A DNA stretch of 64,000 nucleotides from Acinetobacter sp. ANC 4648. GTDB lineage: Bacteria > Pseudomonadota > Gammaproteobacteria > Pseudomonadales > Moraxellaceae. Every line of letters starts with the position of its first letter. Position 1 is the stretch's first letter. The notes under the pieces were generated by a model that ran no database searches, was not told where the DNA came from, and saw nothing but the letters and a program-made list of their open reading frames with translations. Position numbers and translations under genes: made by a program. Positions 39,068 through 48,163 of this stretch are shown here, piece by piece. Location of the stretch: contig NZ_NEGI01000007.1 in NCBI RefSeq assembly GCF_002135345.1, positions 96,383-160,382 of the forward strand. Reading direction: 5' to 3'.

Positions 39068-39814
39068 TCATTGTTGTTGCACGGCTAAAGTATTTTGCTT
39101 TTTCTTCTGCTCAATTTCTAGATTTAACCGCAAAATATCCTGATATAACGCATTAAACTGTTTTACTTGTGCATCTTGAGCAAATAAAATTTTATCACCC
39201 TGCTTTTGCCACTTGTAACTCTTCAACATTTCAAACATTGCATCAGCTTTGGTTAGGATTTGTAACTCTAGTAAAATCAAAGAATTTTCTTGATCAACTT
39301 TTAAATTTTGTTCTAATTTAGCCTGTAATGGGTCACGTATATCTCGATCAATCGGTAAAGATTTGGCTTTGGCTAAAGCCTCTTTCTTATTCTGTAAATT
39401 TTGTTTTTGATACTGTTCCGTCACTTTATGTGCAACTTTGAGCATATTTTCAGTTTCTTTATAGCCATTCTTACGATCAGCATCCAAACGGTTCACATCT
39501 AAAAACTGATCCCACTTCGCGGCTTTCAGCTCACGTAAATATTGATTACGAGTTTCAACGTTGCTCATCCAATAGTTCAATAAAAATTCTGATAAAATCT
39601 TATAGTCACCATTTAAACGATCATCATGCACATTCAGTTGTACTGGCTTAGACCAGTCTTGTGCTTGACTATAAAGTTCATTCATTTTTTCAGACATCAC
39701 CACATCAAACATCTGACGATTGGCTTCATTGCGTTTCACCGAGGAATGTTCAATATATAGAAAGGCCGCAATGACAAGCAGTATTATTCCGACAACAATT
39801 AAAATACGGCGCAT
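39068..39814 (-). CDS. Membrane-anchored helical protein, function unknown
   Basis: ATG at 39814 with GAGG upstream gives 248 residues beginning MRRILIVVGIILLVIAAFLYI. One N-terminal membrane helix, then a charged helical domain with many Lys/Glu/Gln that probably faces the periplasm. No family was recognised. It stands alone on its strand, convergent with the repeat-protein gene. Confidence 0.8.
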   Translation of the reverse strand: MRRILIVVGIILLVIAAFLYIEHSSVKRNEANRQMFDVVMSEKMNELYSQAQDWSKPVQLNVHDDRLNGDYKILSEFLLNYWMSNVETRNQYLRELKAAKWDQFLDVNRLDADRKNGYKETENMLKVAHKVTEQYQKQNLQNKKEALAKAKSLPIDRDIRDPLQAKLEQNLKVDQENSLILLELQILTKADAMFEMLKSYKWQKQGDKILFAQDAQVKQFNALYQDILRLNLEIEQKKKQNTLAVQQQ

Positions 39815-39995
39815 AAACACCTCAAATTATTTTTTTAATGAATTTGGTTTTAGCATAACTATATTTTTGAGTTTATTGAATGTTTTTCAAGCAATTAACT
39901 TCAAGCAATTGAAAAATAAATCATTATATATAGTGCTTGTCTTTTAACCACCTTATCGTATTAAATATCATCAATATTTAACGTTCAATCACCTC

Positions 39996-40403
39996 ATGAC
40001 TCAAATCATAAAAACCAGTCGTCGCTATAATCTGATCTCTGCCTGTTTTGCTTTTTTATTGTGGGGCGGTTGGACCTTCTATATCAACACCCAACAAGGT
40101 AGTTTAAAACACGGCATCATTTCCGGCTTAACTCAAGGAATCTGTAGCTTTGTGATTACTCTTTTTATGACCTTTATCATTGATAAACAATTTAATTATT
40201 TTAAAAATTTAAAAATAAAACTATTCTTGCCACCAATATTAACTGTGTTATTCACTGGAAGTTTTCTCATCTTGGTTCATCATTTAATTGGCACACCTTC
40301 AATTTTATATACCTTAACTCCCGTTTTAACTGTCGCCTTTCTTTTTGCTATTTTTACCAATTTCAAGCTCTACCAACACTATAAACAATATCAAATGCCT
40401 TAA
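39996..40403 (+). CDS. Small polytopic membrane protein, function unknown
   Basis: A 135-residue protein with about four membrane helices (near residues 12-30, 40-62, 76-98 and 104-126) and short basic ends. No known motif was recognised. It precedes a CDP-alcohol phosphatidyltransferase homologue by 40 bases on the same strand, so the two may be cotranscribed. Confidence 0.75.
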   Translation: MTQIIKTSRRYNLISACFAFLLWGGWTFYINTQQGSLKHGIISGLTQGICSFVITLFMTFIIDKQFNYFKNLKIKLFLPPILTVLFTGSFLILVHHLIGTPSILYTLTPVLTVAFLFAIFTNFKLYQHYKQYQMP

Positions 40404-40443
40404 ATCAATTTAGAACCAATGACAGAATAATAGAGAGCATACC

Positions 40444-41106
40444 ATGCAAGATCCCAATCAACTCGATGCTAGACGCCCACTTAAAGTACGCGGTAATCAG
40501 CTCAGTAAAAATTGTGCTAAATGGCTCAGCCAGAAATCGATTACGCCCAATCAAATTTCTGTATTAAGTATTGTATTTGCACTTTTTTCAGGATTTTGTT
40601 TCATTATGTCGATACATAATCTTGCATACCGCCCCTGTTGGATGATCGCAGCAGCGCTGTTTATTCAAGCACGCCTGTTATGTAATTTATTTGATGGCAT
40701 GGTGGCTATTGAAGGTGGAAAATCAACAGCTTCTGGTGAATTATTTAATGATATTCCAGATCGTATTTCCGATCCGATCATTATCATTGCTGCAGGTTAT
40801 TCTATTTTATGTGTCTCTTGGGGTGAAACACTGGGTTGGTTGGCAGCACTATTGGCCGTGTTAACTGCCTATGTACGTACACTGGCTGTATCTATTGGCG
40901 CGCCATCCAATTTCACTGGCCCCATGGCAAAGCAACAGCGTATGGCTTTACTGACGGTCAGCTGTATCTTAGTCGCTATAGAATATTATTTTTGGCAACA
41001 AGATTATGCCATGCTGATTGCCTTAATCCTCATGAATTTTGGCTGTATTTGGACATTGCTACGACGTACTTCCGCAGCCTATCAATACCTAGAAAAAGCC
41101 AACTAA
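40444..41106 (+). CDS. CDP-alcohol phosphatidyltransferase family protein, variant motif
   Basis: A 220-residue polytopic protein with six hydrophobic segments. Where the family has DxxDGxxAR...GxxxDxxxD, this reads NLFDGMVAIEGG...GELFNDIPDR, so Asn stands in place of the first and third Asp and the Arg is lost. As recalled, relatives in other proteobacteria share this variation, so it is probably a subfamily rather than decay. The reaction is unknown; it could be a different alcohol acceptor or metal use. PgsA at 30602 has the complete motif for comparison. Confidence 0.85.
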   Translation: MQDPNQLDARRPLKVRGNQLSKNCAKWLSQKSITPNQISVLSIVFALFSGFCFIMSIHNLAYRPCWMIAAALFIQARLLCNLFDGMVAIEGGKSTASGELFNDIPDRISDPIIIIAAGYSILCVSWGETLGWLAALLAVLTAYVRTLAVSIGAPSNFTGPMAKQQRMALLTVSCILVAIEYYFWQQDYAMLIALILMNFGCIWTLLRRTSAAYQYLEKAN

Positions 41107-41221
41107 GTTCATTATTGGTAATTTTCTTTCGTTTAATTTAACTCCACTCAAGCCAGCTCAACTTTAAATTTTAAAGTTGAGCCCCCACTACTTATTTAAT
41201 CTATTATTTTTGAGAATTCGC

Positions 41222-41923
41222 ATGCGTGTAGATATTTGGTCAGATGTAGTTTGCCCGTTTTGCTATATCGGCAAAAAACGCTTAGAACATGTCGCAGCTG
41301 AGGCTGGAATTGAATTAGAGATTATTTGGCATAGTTTCGAACTTGATCCCAATGCACCAGCAAAACACGATACTTCAAATACTGAACGTTTAGCGAAAAA
41401 GTACAGCCGTAGCATTGAGCAAACTCGAGAAATGGAAAGAAATATCGCACAAGTTGCGGCAGAAGAAGGCATCCAATTTAACTGGGAACAAGCCAATTCT
41501 GGAAATACCTTTGATGCACACCGTATTATCCACCTTGCACAAAGTAAAGGCTTAGGTAATGAAGCAGAAGAAGCCTTTTTCCATGCCTACATGACTGAAG
41601 GCATGCTGATTGGTGAGCGTGAGACTGTTGAAGATGTGGCTTCACGCATCGGCCTTGATCATACCGAAGTAGAATACGTATTAGACTCTGAAGAGTTTGC
41701 AGATTTCGTTCGTCATGATGAAAAAACTGCACATGAACAGTTAAAAGTAACGGGTGTACCTTTTTTCGTTTTTGATCAACGACTGGCACTTTCAGGTGCG
41801 CAACCTCGTGAAGTGTTCTTACAGGTCATGCAACAAGCATTATCAACGGCTAAAAACGATGGCGTTACCCAAGAAGATGCTCCAGTTTGCGATGATGACT
41901 CTTGTGATCTACCACAAAAATAA
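41222..41923 (+). CDS. DsbA-like FrnE family thiol oxidoreductase
   Basis: ATG at 41222 gives 233 residues beginning MRVDIWSDVVCPFCYIG; an earlier start is possible but unlikely. The active-site CPFC (11-14) sits on a thioredoxin fold, with a helical insert and the cis-Pro of TGVPFFVFD. Near the end CDDDSC forms a CX4C pair like the second motif described in Deinococcus FrnE. No signal peptide, so cytoplasmic. Annotated relatives are called 2-hydroxychromene-2-carboxylate isomerase-like, but a disulfide isomerase or oxidoreductase role is more likely. Confidence 0.9.
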   Translation: MRVDIWSDVVCPFCYIGKKRLEHVAAEAGIELEIIWHSFELDPNAPAKHDTSNTERLAKKYSRSIEQTREMERNIAQVAAEEGIQFNWEQANSGNTFDAHRIIHLAQSKGLGNEAEEAFFHAYMTEGMLIGERETVEDVASRIGLDHTEVEYVLDSEEFADFVRHDEKTAHEQLKVTGVPFFVFDQRLALSGAQPREVFLQVMQQALSTAKNDGVTQEDAPVCDDDSCDLPQK

Positions 41924-41979
41924 TACCCAAATATCATTATTCAAGTAAGAATAACTGGTGAGAATTGCATATATCTCTA

Positions 41980-42004
41980 TTTTTGCAATGCAGCGTTGCA
42001 AAAA
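41980..42004. terminator. Hairpin after the FrnE-like gene
   Basis: TTTTTGCAA and TTGCAAAAA pair perfectly around TGCAGCG, 57 bases past the stop. No T run follows on the plus strand, so terminator function is uncertain. Confidence 0.45.
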
Positions 42005-42112
42005 TAGGATTGCTCAAGCTTATTAAACTTAATTAAAATCTAAAGCTAAATTTACGTTTTACGTATTTATGCGCTGTTGTTTCTTTTGTATTTTTCTTAT
42101 TTTATAAGACTG

Positions 42113-42137
42113 AAATCCTCCAAATTGGAGGATTTTT
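42113..42137 (+). terminator. Intrinsic terminator in the intergenic region
   Basis: AAATCCTCC-AAATT-GGAGGATTTTT; could be the real end of the FrnE-like transcript or of an unrecognised small RNA between 42005 and 42137. Confidence 0.75.
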
Positions 42138-42652
42138 AGTTTCTATGGTTTGAATCATTAAGCCAACTAAAAGTATAAATCTAGTTATAATGCGAATAGG
42201 ATGCTCTCCAAAGATCTATGGTTGATTTTTCAGCATGTTAAAGGTATATCCAATATATAAAATAACAATAGACGAGACTAAGTTACGACCAAATGATCTA
42301 CAGTTTTTTAGCATGATTCATCCTAAATAACTCTGTTATATAAATTCGAATTTAAGTACATAATTTTAAAGATAATTCCTAGAATAGAAGCTCCGCTATT
42401 CTAGCTTTCGTAGATAAATTTAATCACCAACAAACCAAATAAAATCAATTTATTAATCTCAACAAACTAAGCCAATGAATAAGACGCTATTCAGCTGTTA
42501 TTTTTTATCATAGCAAAGGCTTTATTTTCAGTGCTAAGTTTGATAAAACTAAGTCATCGTATGATTTCCATTTGTATCGCCTGATTTGCTTCACACTTTA
42601 AATATCCACCATATTCCAAGCCTATAAATTCAATATTAGAACAAGAGTGACT
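42138..42652. other. Intergenic region before the tandem barrel genes, no gene seen
   Basis: About 515 AT-rich bases. Many stops in all frames; no RNA gene recognised. Must hold the promoter of the first barrel gene. Confidence 0.55.
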
Positions 42653-43786
42653 ATGTCTAAAGATAAAAAACGCTTATTTTCAAAGCAGTATTGCGCCCTA
42701 TTAGTCGGCTGTTTATTCAGTGGTTATAGCTGTGCACAAGATGTATCTCAGGAAACTTCAAATAATGCTGCTTCTGTCAGTCCCACAATAAAAGAAGATC
42801 ATTCGGGCTGGCTGAGCTATATTCCGAAGATCATTGATACCACCCCCACATTATTACCTGAACAGTCTGACCTGCCCCAGGTTCCAACCACCACTGAAAC
42901 TGAAAATCGGACTTGGGCTGACCAAACACAAAAATCTATCCGGAATTGGGCCGACCAGACTGCTGTCAAAATGGACAATTGGTTTGGAGAAAGCAATCCC
43001 GATAAGCCTGCAACAGCAACACTACGAATTTTGGCTGATAACAGCTGGAATAAATATGATAATTATGAAATTCAGCCGCGAATTCGAGGAAAAATTCGAC
43101 TACCCACTTTAGAAAAACGCTTAAGTGTGGTCTTTGGTGATGACTCTCTAGATAATGAAATTTATAATAATATTGCGATTACCAACGACAATCCCACTAA
43201 TACCTCCAATAAAAGTCTGGATCGTAAACAGATTAAAGATGATAACGGGTCAATCGCATTACGTTGGTCACAAATGAGTAAAAAACTACCTTTTAACGTC
43301 GATGCTGATCTTGGTATTCGTTCAGGTAGTGATATTTATGCTCGTTTAAAGGCTGAAAAAGATTGGGACTTATCCAATAATTTTTCATTCCATGCAGAAC
43401 AAATTTACCGTTATGGAATCAAAAGTGAAAATTATTTAAGAACCAACTTAGAACTGACCCATGCACGTCCTCATGAAGCCTTTTTATCCAGTCAATTTAG
43501 TCTGACTTATGCAGATGATCAAGAGGACAATTTGACTTGGGATAATCGTATTTATCGACAACATCAATTTTTCCAAAATAATCGGTTTAACTATGGCATC
43601 TATACGGGTGGTTATTACAATGACAGCGATTTACGTTTAAACAGTTGGGGGCCCTTCATATCTTGGCGTCAACCGTTATGGCGAGAATGGTTTTTTGTAC
43701 AAGGTGACTTAAACTATTTTAATGATCATCGAGAAGATCGAAGCAATTTTTTCAGTGCATTGATCCGTTTAGAAGCACTGTTTTAG
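42653..43786 (+). CDS. Probable outer-membrane beta-barrel protein, function unknown (copy 1)
   Basis: ATG at 42653 gives 377 residues. A signal peptide (about 1-30) ends near SCA-QDV, followed by a polar, Trp/Thr/Glu-rich region (about 30-120), then a region of alternating polar and aromatic strands to the end, closing in RLEALF with terminal Phe. The last 130 residues include LNSWGPFISWRQPLWREWFF. It is related over its C-terminal half to the next gene. No named family recognised; a barrel is inferred from strand pattern, signal peptide and terminal Phe. Confidence 0.82.
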   Translation: MSKDKKRLFSKQYCALLVGCLFSGYSCAQDVSQETSNNAASVSPTIKEDHSGWLSYIPKIIDTTPTLLPEQSDLPQVPTTTETENRTWADQTQKSIRNWADQTAVKMDNWFGESNPDKPATATLRILADNSWNKYDNYEIQPRIRGKIRLPTLEKRLSVVFGDDSLDNEIYNNIAITNDNPTNTSNKSLDRKQIKDDNGSIALRWSQMSKKLPFNVDADLGIRSGSDIYARLKAEKDWDLSNNFSFHAEQIYRYGIKSENYLRTNLELTHARPHEAFLSSQFSLTYADDQEDNLTWDNRIYRQHQFFQNNRFNYGIYTGGYYNDSDLRLNSWGPFISWRQPLWREWFFVQGDLNYFNDHREDRSNFFSALIRLEALF

Positions 43787-43854
43787 TTTTTAAATATTTT
43801 TTAAGAAATCCTGAGTATACTGCGCTAAAAATTGGATCACTTTAATTGATCTAA

Positions 43855-44805
43855 ATGAGATTTTATCAGGTACAGTCTTTTAAAATGAGCATTCTGCTGT
43901 CTATATTATTGAACGGCATGGAATTTTATGACTTTAATTTTTATCAACTCACTAACATAAATCAGAAAGCTCGCACTTTTCGCGATGATCAATATCCTCT
44001 ACGTCGTTTTAATTTTCGATACCAAAATACATGCCATGTCCCCAAAAACAGGATTAACTCAATTCAAAAGAGTGAAATGACTGTTGCTGCTATTGATAAC
44101 AATACGCCCGTAACAGAAGAATATATTCAATCATTAATGCAGGTTTTTGGCACAGATTCACTGCAACAACGAACCCAACAAGCGGAGCAATTGAATCCTC
44201 AAGCTACATACCAATTTAATTCACAAACCCAAAAAAAGCATTTAACCACGCAGAAAAAACGACATGTTGATATCCTAACTGAAGCATTATCCAACCTATC
44301 GCAGCTATTACCTTTTAAAAATGAAATGCGCTTAGGTTCAAATTCAAATAAAGATATGTATGTTCAGCTGAATGCATCACAAAATTGGACTCTTGATCGA
44401 AACTTAAAATTAGATGCCTCGCAGACCTATCGTTATGGTGTCGACAATAAAAACTATTTCAACACGAAGCTAAAACTGAGCCATGCCCAATCCCAAAGAG
44501 CTTCCGCTTATAATCAATTTAATCTGACCTATATTAAGCATGAAGAAGAAAATTTGATTTGGGAGGATCGAACTTATCAAAGATATCAATTTCTAAAAAA
44601 TCATGCACTTATTCTAGGCATGTATAGCAGTGGTTATTATGATAAGGAAATGACCTTAAACAGTTGGGGGCCCTATCTTTCATGGCAGCAACCCATATGG
44701 CGAAATTGGTTATATATTCAAAGTGATATGAATTTTTACAATAACAAGCAAAATGGAATGGATCACACTTTAGGAAGTCGTTTGGGTTTTGAGCTACATT
44801 TTTAA
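43855..44805 (+). CDS. Paralog of the preceding barrel-like protein, no clear signal peptide (copy 2)
   Basis: A 316-residue frame whose C-terminal part (from about residue 185) aligns with copy 1: YRYG, EENLIWEDRTYQRYQF, LNSWGPYLSWQQPIWRNWLY and a final Phe. The N-terminal 70 residues have no good signal peptide and no ribosome site precedes the first ATG. Later starts at 43885 or 44077 also lack a signal. It may be a decaying duplicate or may use another start. A terminator follows. Confidence 0.65.
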   Translation: MRFYQVQSFKMSILLSILLNGMEFYDFNFYQLTNINQKARTFRDDQYPLRRFNFRYQNTCHVPKNRINSIQKSEMTVAAIDNNTPVTEEYIQSLMQVFGTDSLQQRTQQAEQLNPQATYQFNSQTQKKHLTTQKKRHVDILTEALSNLSQLLPFKNEMRLGSNSNKDMYVQLNASQNWTLDRNLKLDASQTYRYGVDNKNYFNTKLKLSHAQSQRASAYNQFNLTYIKHEEENLIWEDRTYQRYQFLKNHALILGMYSSGYYDKEMTLNSWGPYLSWQQPIWRNWLYIQSDMNFYNNKQNGMDHTLGSRLGFELHF

Positions 44806-44824
44806 ATCAGCTCAAAACCAACAT

Positions 44825-44857
44825 AAAAAAGGGCTATATCTCATAGCCCTTTTTTTA
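44825..44857. terminator. Bidirectional terminator between barrel copy 2 and htpG
   Basis: AAAAAAGGGCTAT-ATCTC-ATAGCCCTTTTTTT between convergent genes. Confidence 0.92.
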
Positions 44858-44865
44858 TGTAAAGA

Positions 44866-46785
44866 TTACTTCAACAATAGCTGATTAATACGTTTTACAT
44901 ATTCAGCAGGATCATCAGGTAACCCACCTTCAGCAATAACTGCTTGATCAAAAATCACACTGGCTAAATCATCAAATTGCTCAGAACCTTGCAATTTTTT
45001 TACCAAAGGATGTTCAGGGTTAATTTCCAAAATCGGCTTACTTTCAGGAACAGCTTGTCCTGCTTGCTTCAACATACGCAGTAATTGTGGTGATAACTCA
45101 CCCTCACCCGTCACTAAACAAGCAGGTGAATCGACTAAACGCGTGGTAACACGGACTTGACTAGTTTTTGCTTTCAAAGCAGCTGTGAGCTGTTCTACAA
45201 CAGGCTTAAATTGTTCAGCAGCGGCTTCAAGTGCTTGCTTCTCTTCAGCATCTTGCAAATCGCCCAGATCAACAGCTCCTTTAGATACATTTTGCAGCGG
45301 CGTACCATCAAATTCATGCACGAATTCCATCGCCCATTCATCCACACGATCAGCCATCAATAAAACTTCAATGTCTTTTTTCTTAAATAATTCAAGCTGT
45401 GGTGAATTTTTTGCAGCGCTTAAACTATCGGCAGTCACATAGTAAATCGCTTTTTGCCCTTCTTTCATTCGTGCTTTGTAATCCGCCAATGAGGTTGAAA
45501 TATCATCATTGGTTGAAGTCGCGAAGCGAAGTAGTTTTAAAATGCGTTCACGGTTGGTCTGGTCTTCACCTAAGCCTTCCTTAAGTACTGAACCAAATTC
45601 AGTATAGAAGGTTTTGAATTTTTCCTGATCTGCAACTTCTTCTGATTTCGCCAAACTATCCAACATGGTTAATACACGACGTGCATTGCCTTCACGAATA
45701 GTTTTAACATCACGGCTTTCTTGTAACAGCTCACGACTTACATTCAGAGGAAGATCGGCACTATCAACCACACCCTGTACAAAACGTAGATAATTTGGAA
45801 TTAGATTATCCGCCTCATCCATAATAAAGACACGTTTTACATACAGTTTAATGCCTGCTTTGGCTTCACGAGTAAAAATATTACTTGCAGCCTTGCTTGG
45901 AACATACAGCAACTGCGTATATTCAGTACTACCCTCAACACGATTATGCGCCCAAGCCAATGGTGCATCAAAGTCATGGGTTAAATTTTTATAAAACTCA
46001 ATGTACTGTTCTTCAGTAATTTCATTTTTATTACGTGTCCATAAAGCACTGGCTGAGTTAATCGCTTCCCACTCATCCGTCTTCACCATATGACCTGGTT
46101 TTGCTGCTTCACCTTCAACAACTTCTTCTGGCTGCCAAACTTCTTTCTGCATTTCTATCGGCAGGCTAATATGATCAGAATACTTATTAATAATCTGTTT
46201 GACTTTATGAGACTCTAAATACTCTAGTGCATCATCACGTAAATGCAGAATAATATCGGTACCACGTGAGGCTTTGTTGATTTGCTCAACTTCAAAATCA
46301 CCTGTACCTGTACTAATCCAACGCACGCCTTCAGATGCTGGAAGCCCGGCATGACGTGATTCTACTGTAATTTTTTCTGCAACAATGAAGCCTGAATAGA
46401 AACCGACACCAAATTGGCCAATCAGTTGTGCATCTGCCTTTTGATCACCTGAGAGTTTTGACATGAAGTCTTTGGTACCCGATTTTGCAATGGTACCCAA
46501 ATGATCAATCGCTTCTTGTTGACTCAAACCAATTCCATTATCCGAGATAGTAATGGTTTTAAGTTCTTTATCTAGGCTAACGCGAACATGTAAGTCTGGA
46601 TCATTTTCATAATATTCAGGATGATTGATCCCTTCAAAACGTAATTTGTCACACGCATCAGAGGCATTGGAAATCAATTCACGTAAAAAAATATCTGGAT
46701 TTGAATAGAGAGAATGCGTCACTAAATGTAACAGCTGTGCTACTTCGGCTTGGAAACTATATTTTTGTGTACTCTGTTCGCTCAT
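44866..46785 (-). CDS. htpG: Molecular chaperone HtpG (Hsp90)
   Basis: A 639-residue protein with the N-terminal GHKL ATPase domain (about 1-225: [31 protein letters not shown]), a middle domain (about 230-500) and a C-terminal dimer domain. A cytoplasmic, ATP-driven chaperone. GGAGTG precedes the ATG. A heat-shock-like promoter lies upstream. Monocistronic. Confidence 0.98.
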   Translation of the reverse strand: MSEQSTQKYSFQAEVAQLLHLVTHSLYSNPDIFLRELISNASDACDKLRFEGINHPEYYENDPDLHVRVSLDKELKTITISDNGIGLSQQEAIDHLGTIAKSGTKDFMSKLSGDQKADAQLIGQFGVGFYSGFIVAEKITVESRHAGLPASEGVRWISTGTGDFEVEQINKASRGTDIILHLRDDALEYLESHKVKQIINKYSDHISLPIEMQKEVWQPEEVVEGEAAKPGHMVKTDEWEAINSASALWTRNKNEITEEQYIEFYKNLTHDFDAPLAWAHNRVEGSTEYTQLLYVPSKAASNIFTREAKAGIKLYVKRVFIMDEADNLIPNYLRFVQGVVDSADLPLNVSRELLQESRDVKTIREGNARRVLTMLDSLAKSEEVADQEKFKTFYTEFGSVLKEGLGEDQTNRERILKLLRFATSTNDDISTSLADYKARMKEGQKAIYYVTADSLSAAKNSPQLELFKKKDIEVLLMADRVDEWAMEFVHEFDGTPLQNVSKGAVDLGDLQDAEEKQALEAAAEQFKPVVEQLTAALKAKTSQVRVTTRLVDSPACLVTGEGELSPQLLRMLKQAGQAVPESKPILEINPEHPLVKKLQGSEQFDDLASVIFDQAVIAEGGLPDDPAEYVKRINQLLLK

Positions 46786-46832
46786 AAATCACTCCTTAAA
46801 TACATCACGATCTTTTTATCGAATGTTTAATG

Positions 46833-46859
46833 AATTGGAGTGCGAGCTGGATTTTTCAA
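46833..46859 (-). promoter_or_regulatory. Possible sigma-32 promoter of htpG
   Basis: Minus-strand TTGAAA, 13 bases, then CTCCAATT, against the sigma-32 consensus CTTGAAA-N(11-16)-CCCCATNT (six of eight in the -10). About 50-75 bases before the ATG. htpG is a sigma-32 gene in E. coli. Confidence 0.45.
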
Positions 46860-46879
46860 TAGCAAAATCAATTTTTTTA

Positions 46880-47227
46880 TTAAAAAGGTCCTTGTTCATA
46901 GATATAATTCATATAGATATCTAATTTTTGCTGACGCATTTTATAAACCTCAGATAAACAACTGACATTATCTTGGCATTGATTACGTAAAGCCAACCAT
47001 TTTACCTGCTGATCTTGAATCACACCACGAGTCCCCATGGCTACCAGCTTGCGGACAATATTATAAGTAGTCACCATTTTGACATCTGCATCATTTAAAC
47101 CACGATGTTCACATACCGCATGTTCTGTTTTGGTTTGTGCAGATTCGCACTTAAAACTCGCAGCTTGAATGCTCAAGGAAGCAGTCAATAAATTAAAAAC
47201 TATGAAAGCAAAAGTTATCTTTTTCAT
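46880..47227 (-). CDS. LprI-like (DUF1311) exported protein
   Basis: A 115-residue protein with a signal peptide cut near IQA-ASF. The mature part has four Cys (CESA, CEHR, CQDN, CLSE) and the segment TEHAVCEHRGLNDADVKM, as in the lysozyme inhibitor LprI family, whose proteins contain repeated Cys-bearing helices. A periplasmic inhibitor role is possible but not shown by the sequence. Confidence 0.8.
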   Translation of the reverse strand: MKKITFAFIVFNLLTASLSIQAASFKCESAQTKTEHAVCEHRGLNDADVKMVTTYNIVRKLVAMGTRGVIQDQQVKWLALRNQCQDNVSCLSEVYKMRQQKLDIYMNYIYEQGPF

Positions 47228-47315
47228 GTCATCAATTCCAATTCAATGAATAAGTAGCATTAAGAATTAAAGTTAGCCCAAACAAATTTTTGATTGATTT
47301 TTATCATACCTCAAT

Positions 47316-47350
47316 AAAAAAACCTCAGTACATATCTGAGGTTTTTTTAT
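47316..47350. terminator. Terminator between ompW and the LprI-like gene
   Basis: AACCTCAG-TACATAT-CTGAGGTT with A and T runs on the two sides. Confidence 0.88.
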
Positions 47351-47364
47351 ACTTATTTTTAAAA

Positions 47365-47946
47365 TTAAAATTTAAAGCTATAACCTAATGTATATACAAT
47401 TGGATCAATATCTAAATCAAATTTAGTACCATCAACCAAGGTCACTTCAGGACTTAATTTAGCATAACGCACATCAACATACACACCCCAGTTTTTTGCA
47501 TCTGCAGGTTGGAAGTTAAAACCCAATTGACCCGCTACACCAAAAGCTTCTTTAACATCTTTAGCTACACCTTCTTCATCCCATGCAATAAATGCAGTCC
47601 CACCAAGACCGACATATGGAGTAAATCGGGTCATATTTTTAAAATTATATTTTGCCGTAATCGTCGGTGGTAAATGTTTAATTTTTGCGACGTTTGTACC
47701 ATTCAATAAAATGTCATGGTTGACTGGTGTTGCCAATAATAACTCAGCAGAAAAAGGTGTATCAGCAAAAAAATATTCGACAGATGGTGTAAATGCAATC
47801 TCATTGTCTGCTTTTACCACAGCACCAGGTGCAATAACAGTATCATTCGTTGATGCGATTGCTGAAGCTCCAACTTTTACTTGCCAATCAGCAAAAGTCG
47901 CTGATGAAATCCCCATTAAAGCAATAATAATAGCTTGTTTTAACAT
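47365..47946 (-). CDS. ompW: OmpW family outer membrane protein
   Basis: ATG at 47946 gives 193 residues with a standard signal peptide ending TFA-DWQ; the longer upstream start would bury it. An eight-stranded barrel ending in YTLGYSFKF with terminal Phe. LLLATPVNHDI, LPPTITAKYNF and FTPYVGLGGTAF are OmpW signatures. OmpW channels hydrophobic compounds and is tied to iron or colistin responses in Acinetobacter. Monocistronic. Confidence 0.93.
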   Translation of the reverse strand: MLKQAIIIALMGISSATFADWQVKVGASAIASTNDTVIAPGAVVKADNEIAFTPSVEYFFADTPFSAELLLATPVNHDILLNGTNVAKIKHLPPTITAKYNFKNMTRFTPYVGLGGTAFIAWDEEGVAKDVKEAFGVAGQLGFNFQPADAKNWGVYVDVRYAKLSPEVTLVDGTKFDLDIDPIVYTLGYSFKF

Positions 47947-48163
47947 TTTAAATTTCCACAGTGTTATTTTAATGCATAATAAACACACATTTAAATTCAA
48001 TGCAAACATATAAATAATGTTTTTTAAATACATTATTAAATTACAATTAAAATCAATTGCTTAAATTTAATCATATTAATTAGGTTGGTTTTAAATCCAA
48101 CCTAATTAATATACTTTATTTTATTATAAAAATATTTTTATATTTTAATTTAATTACTTTTTA

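Noticed and set aside
43787..44805. Barrel copy 2 as a frameshifted continuation of copy 1
   Set aside because: Copy 1 ends in a complete barrel C-terminus with terminal Phe, and copy 2 repeats the same C-terminal half, so it is a duplicate.
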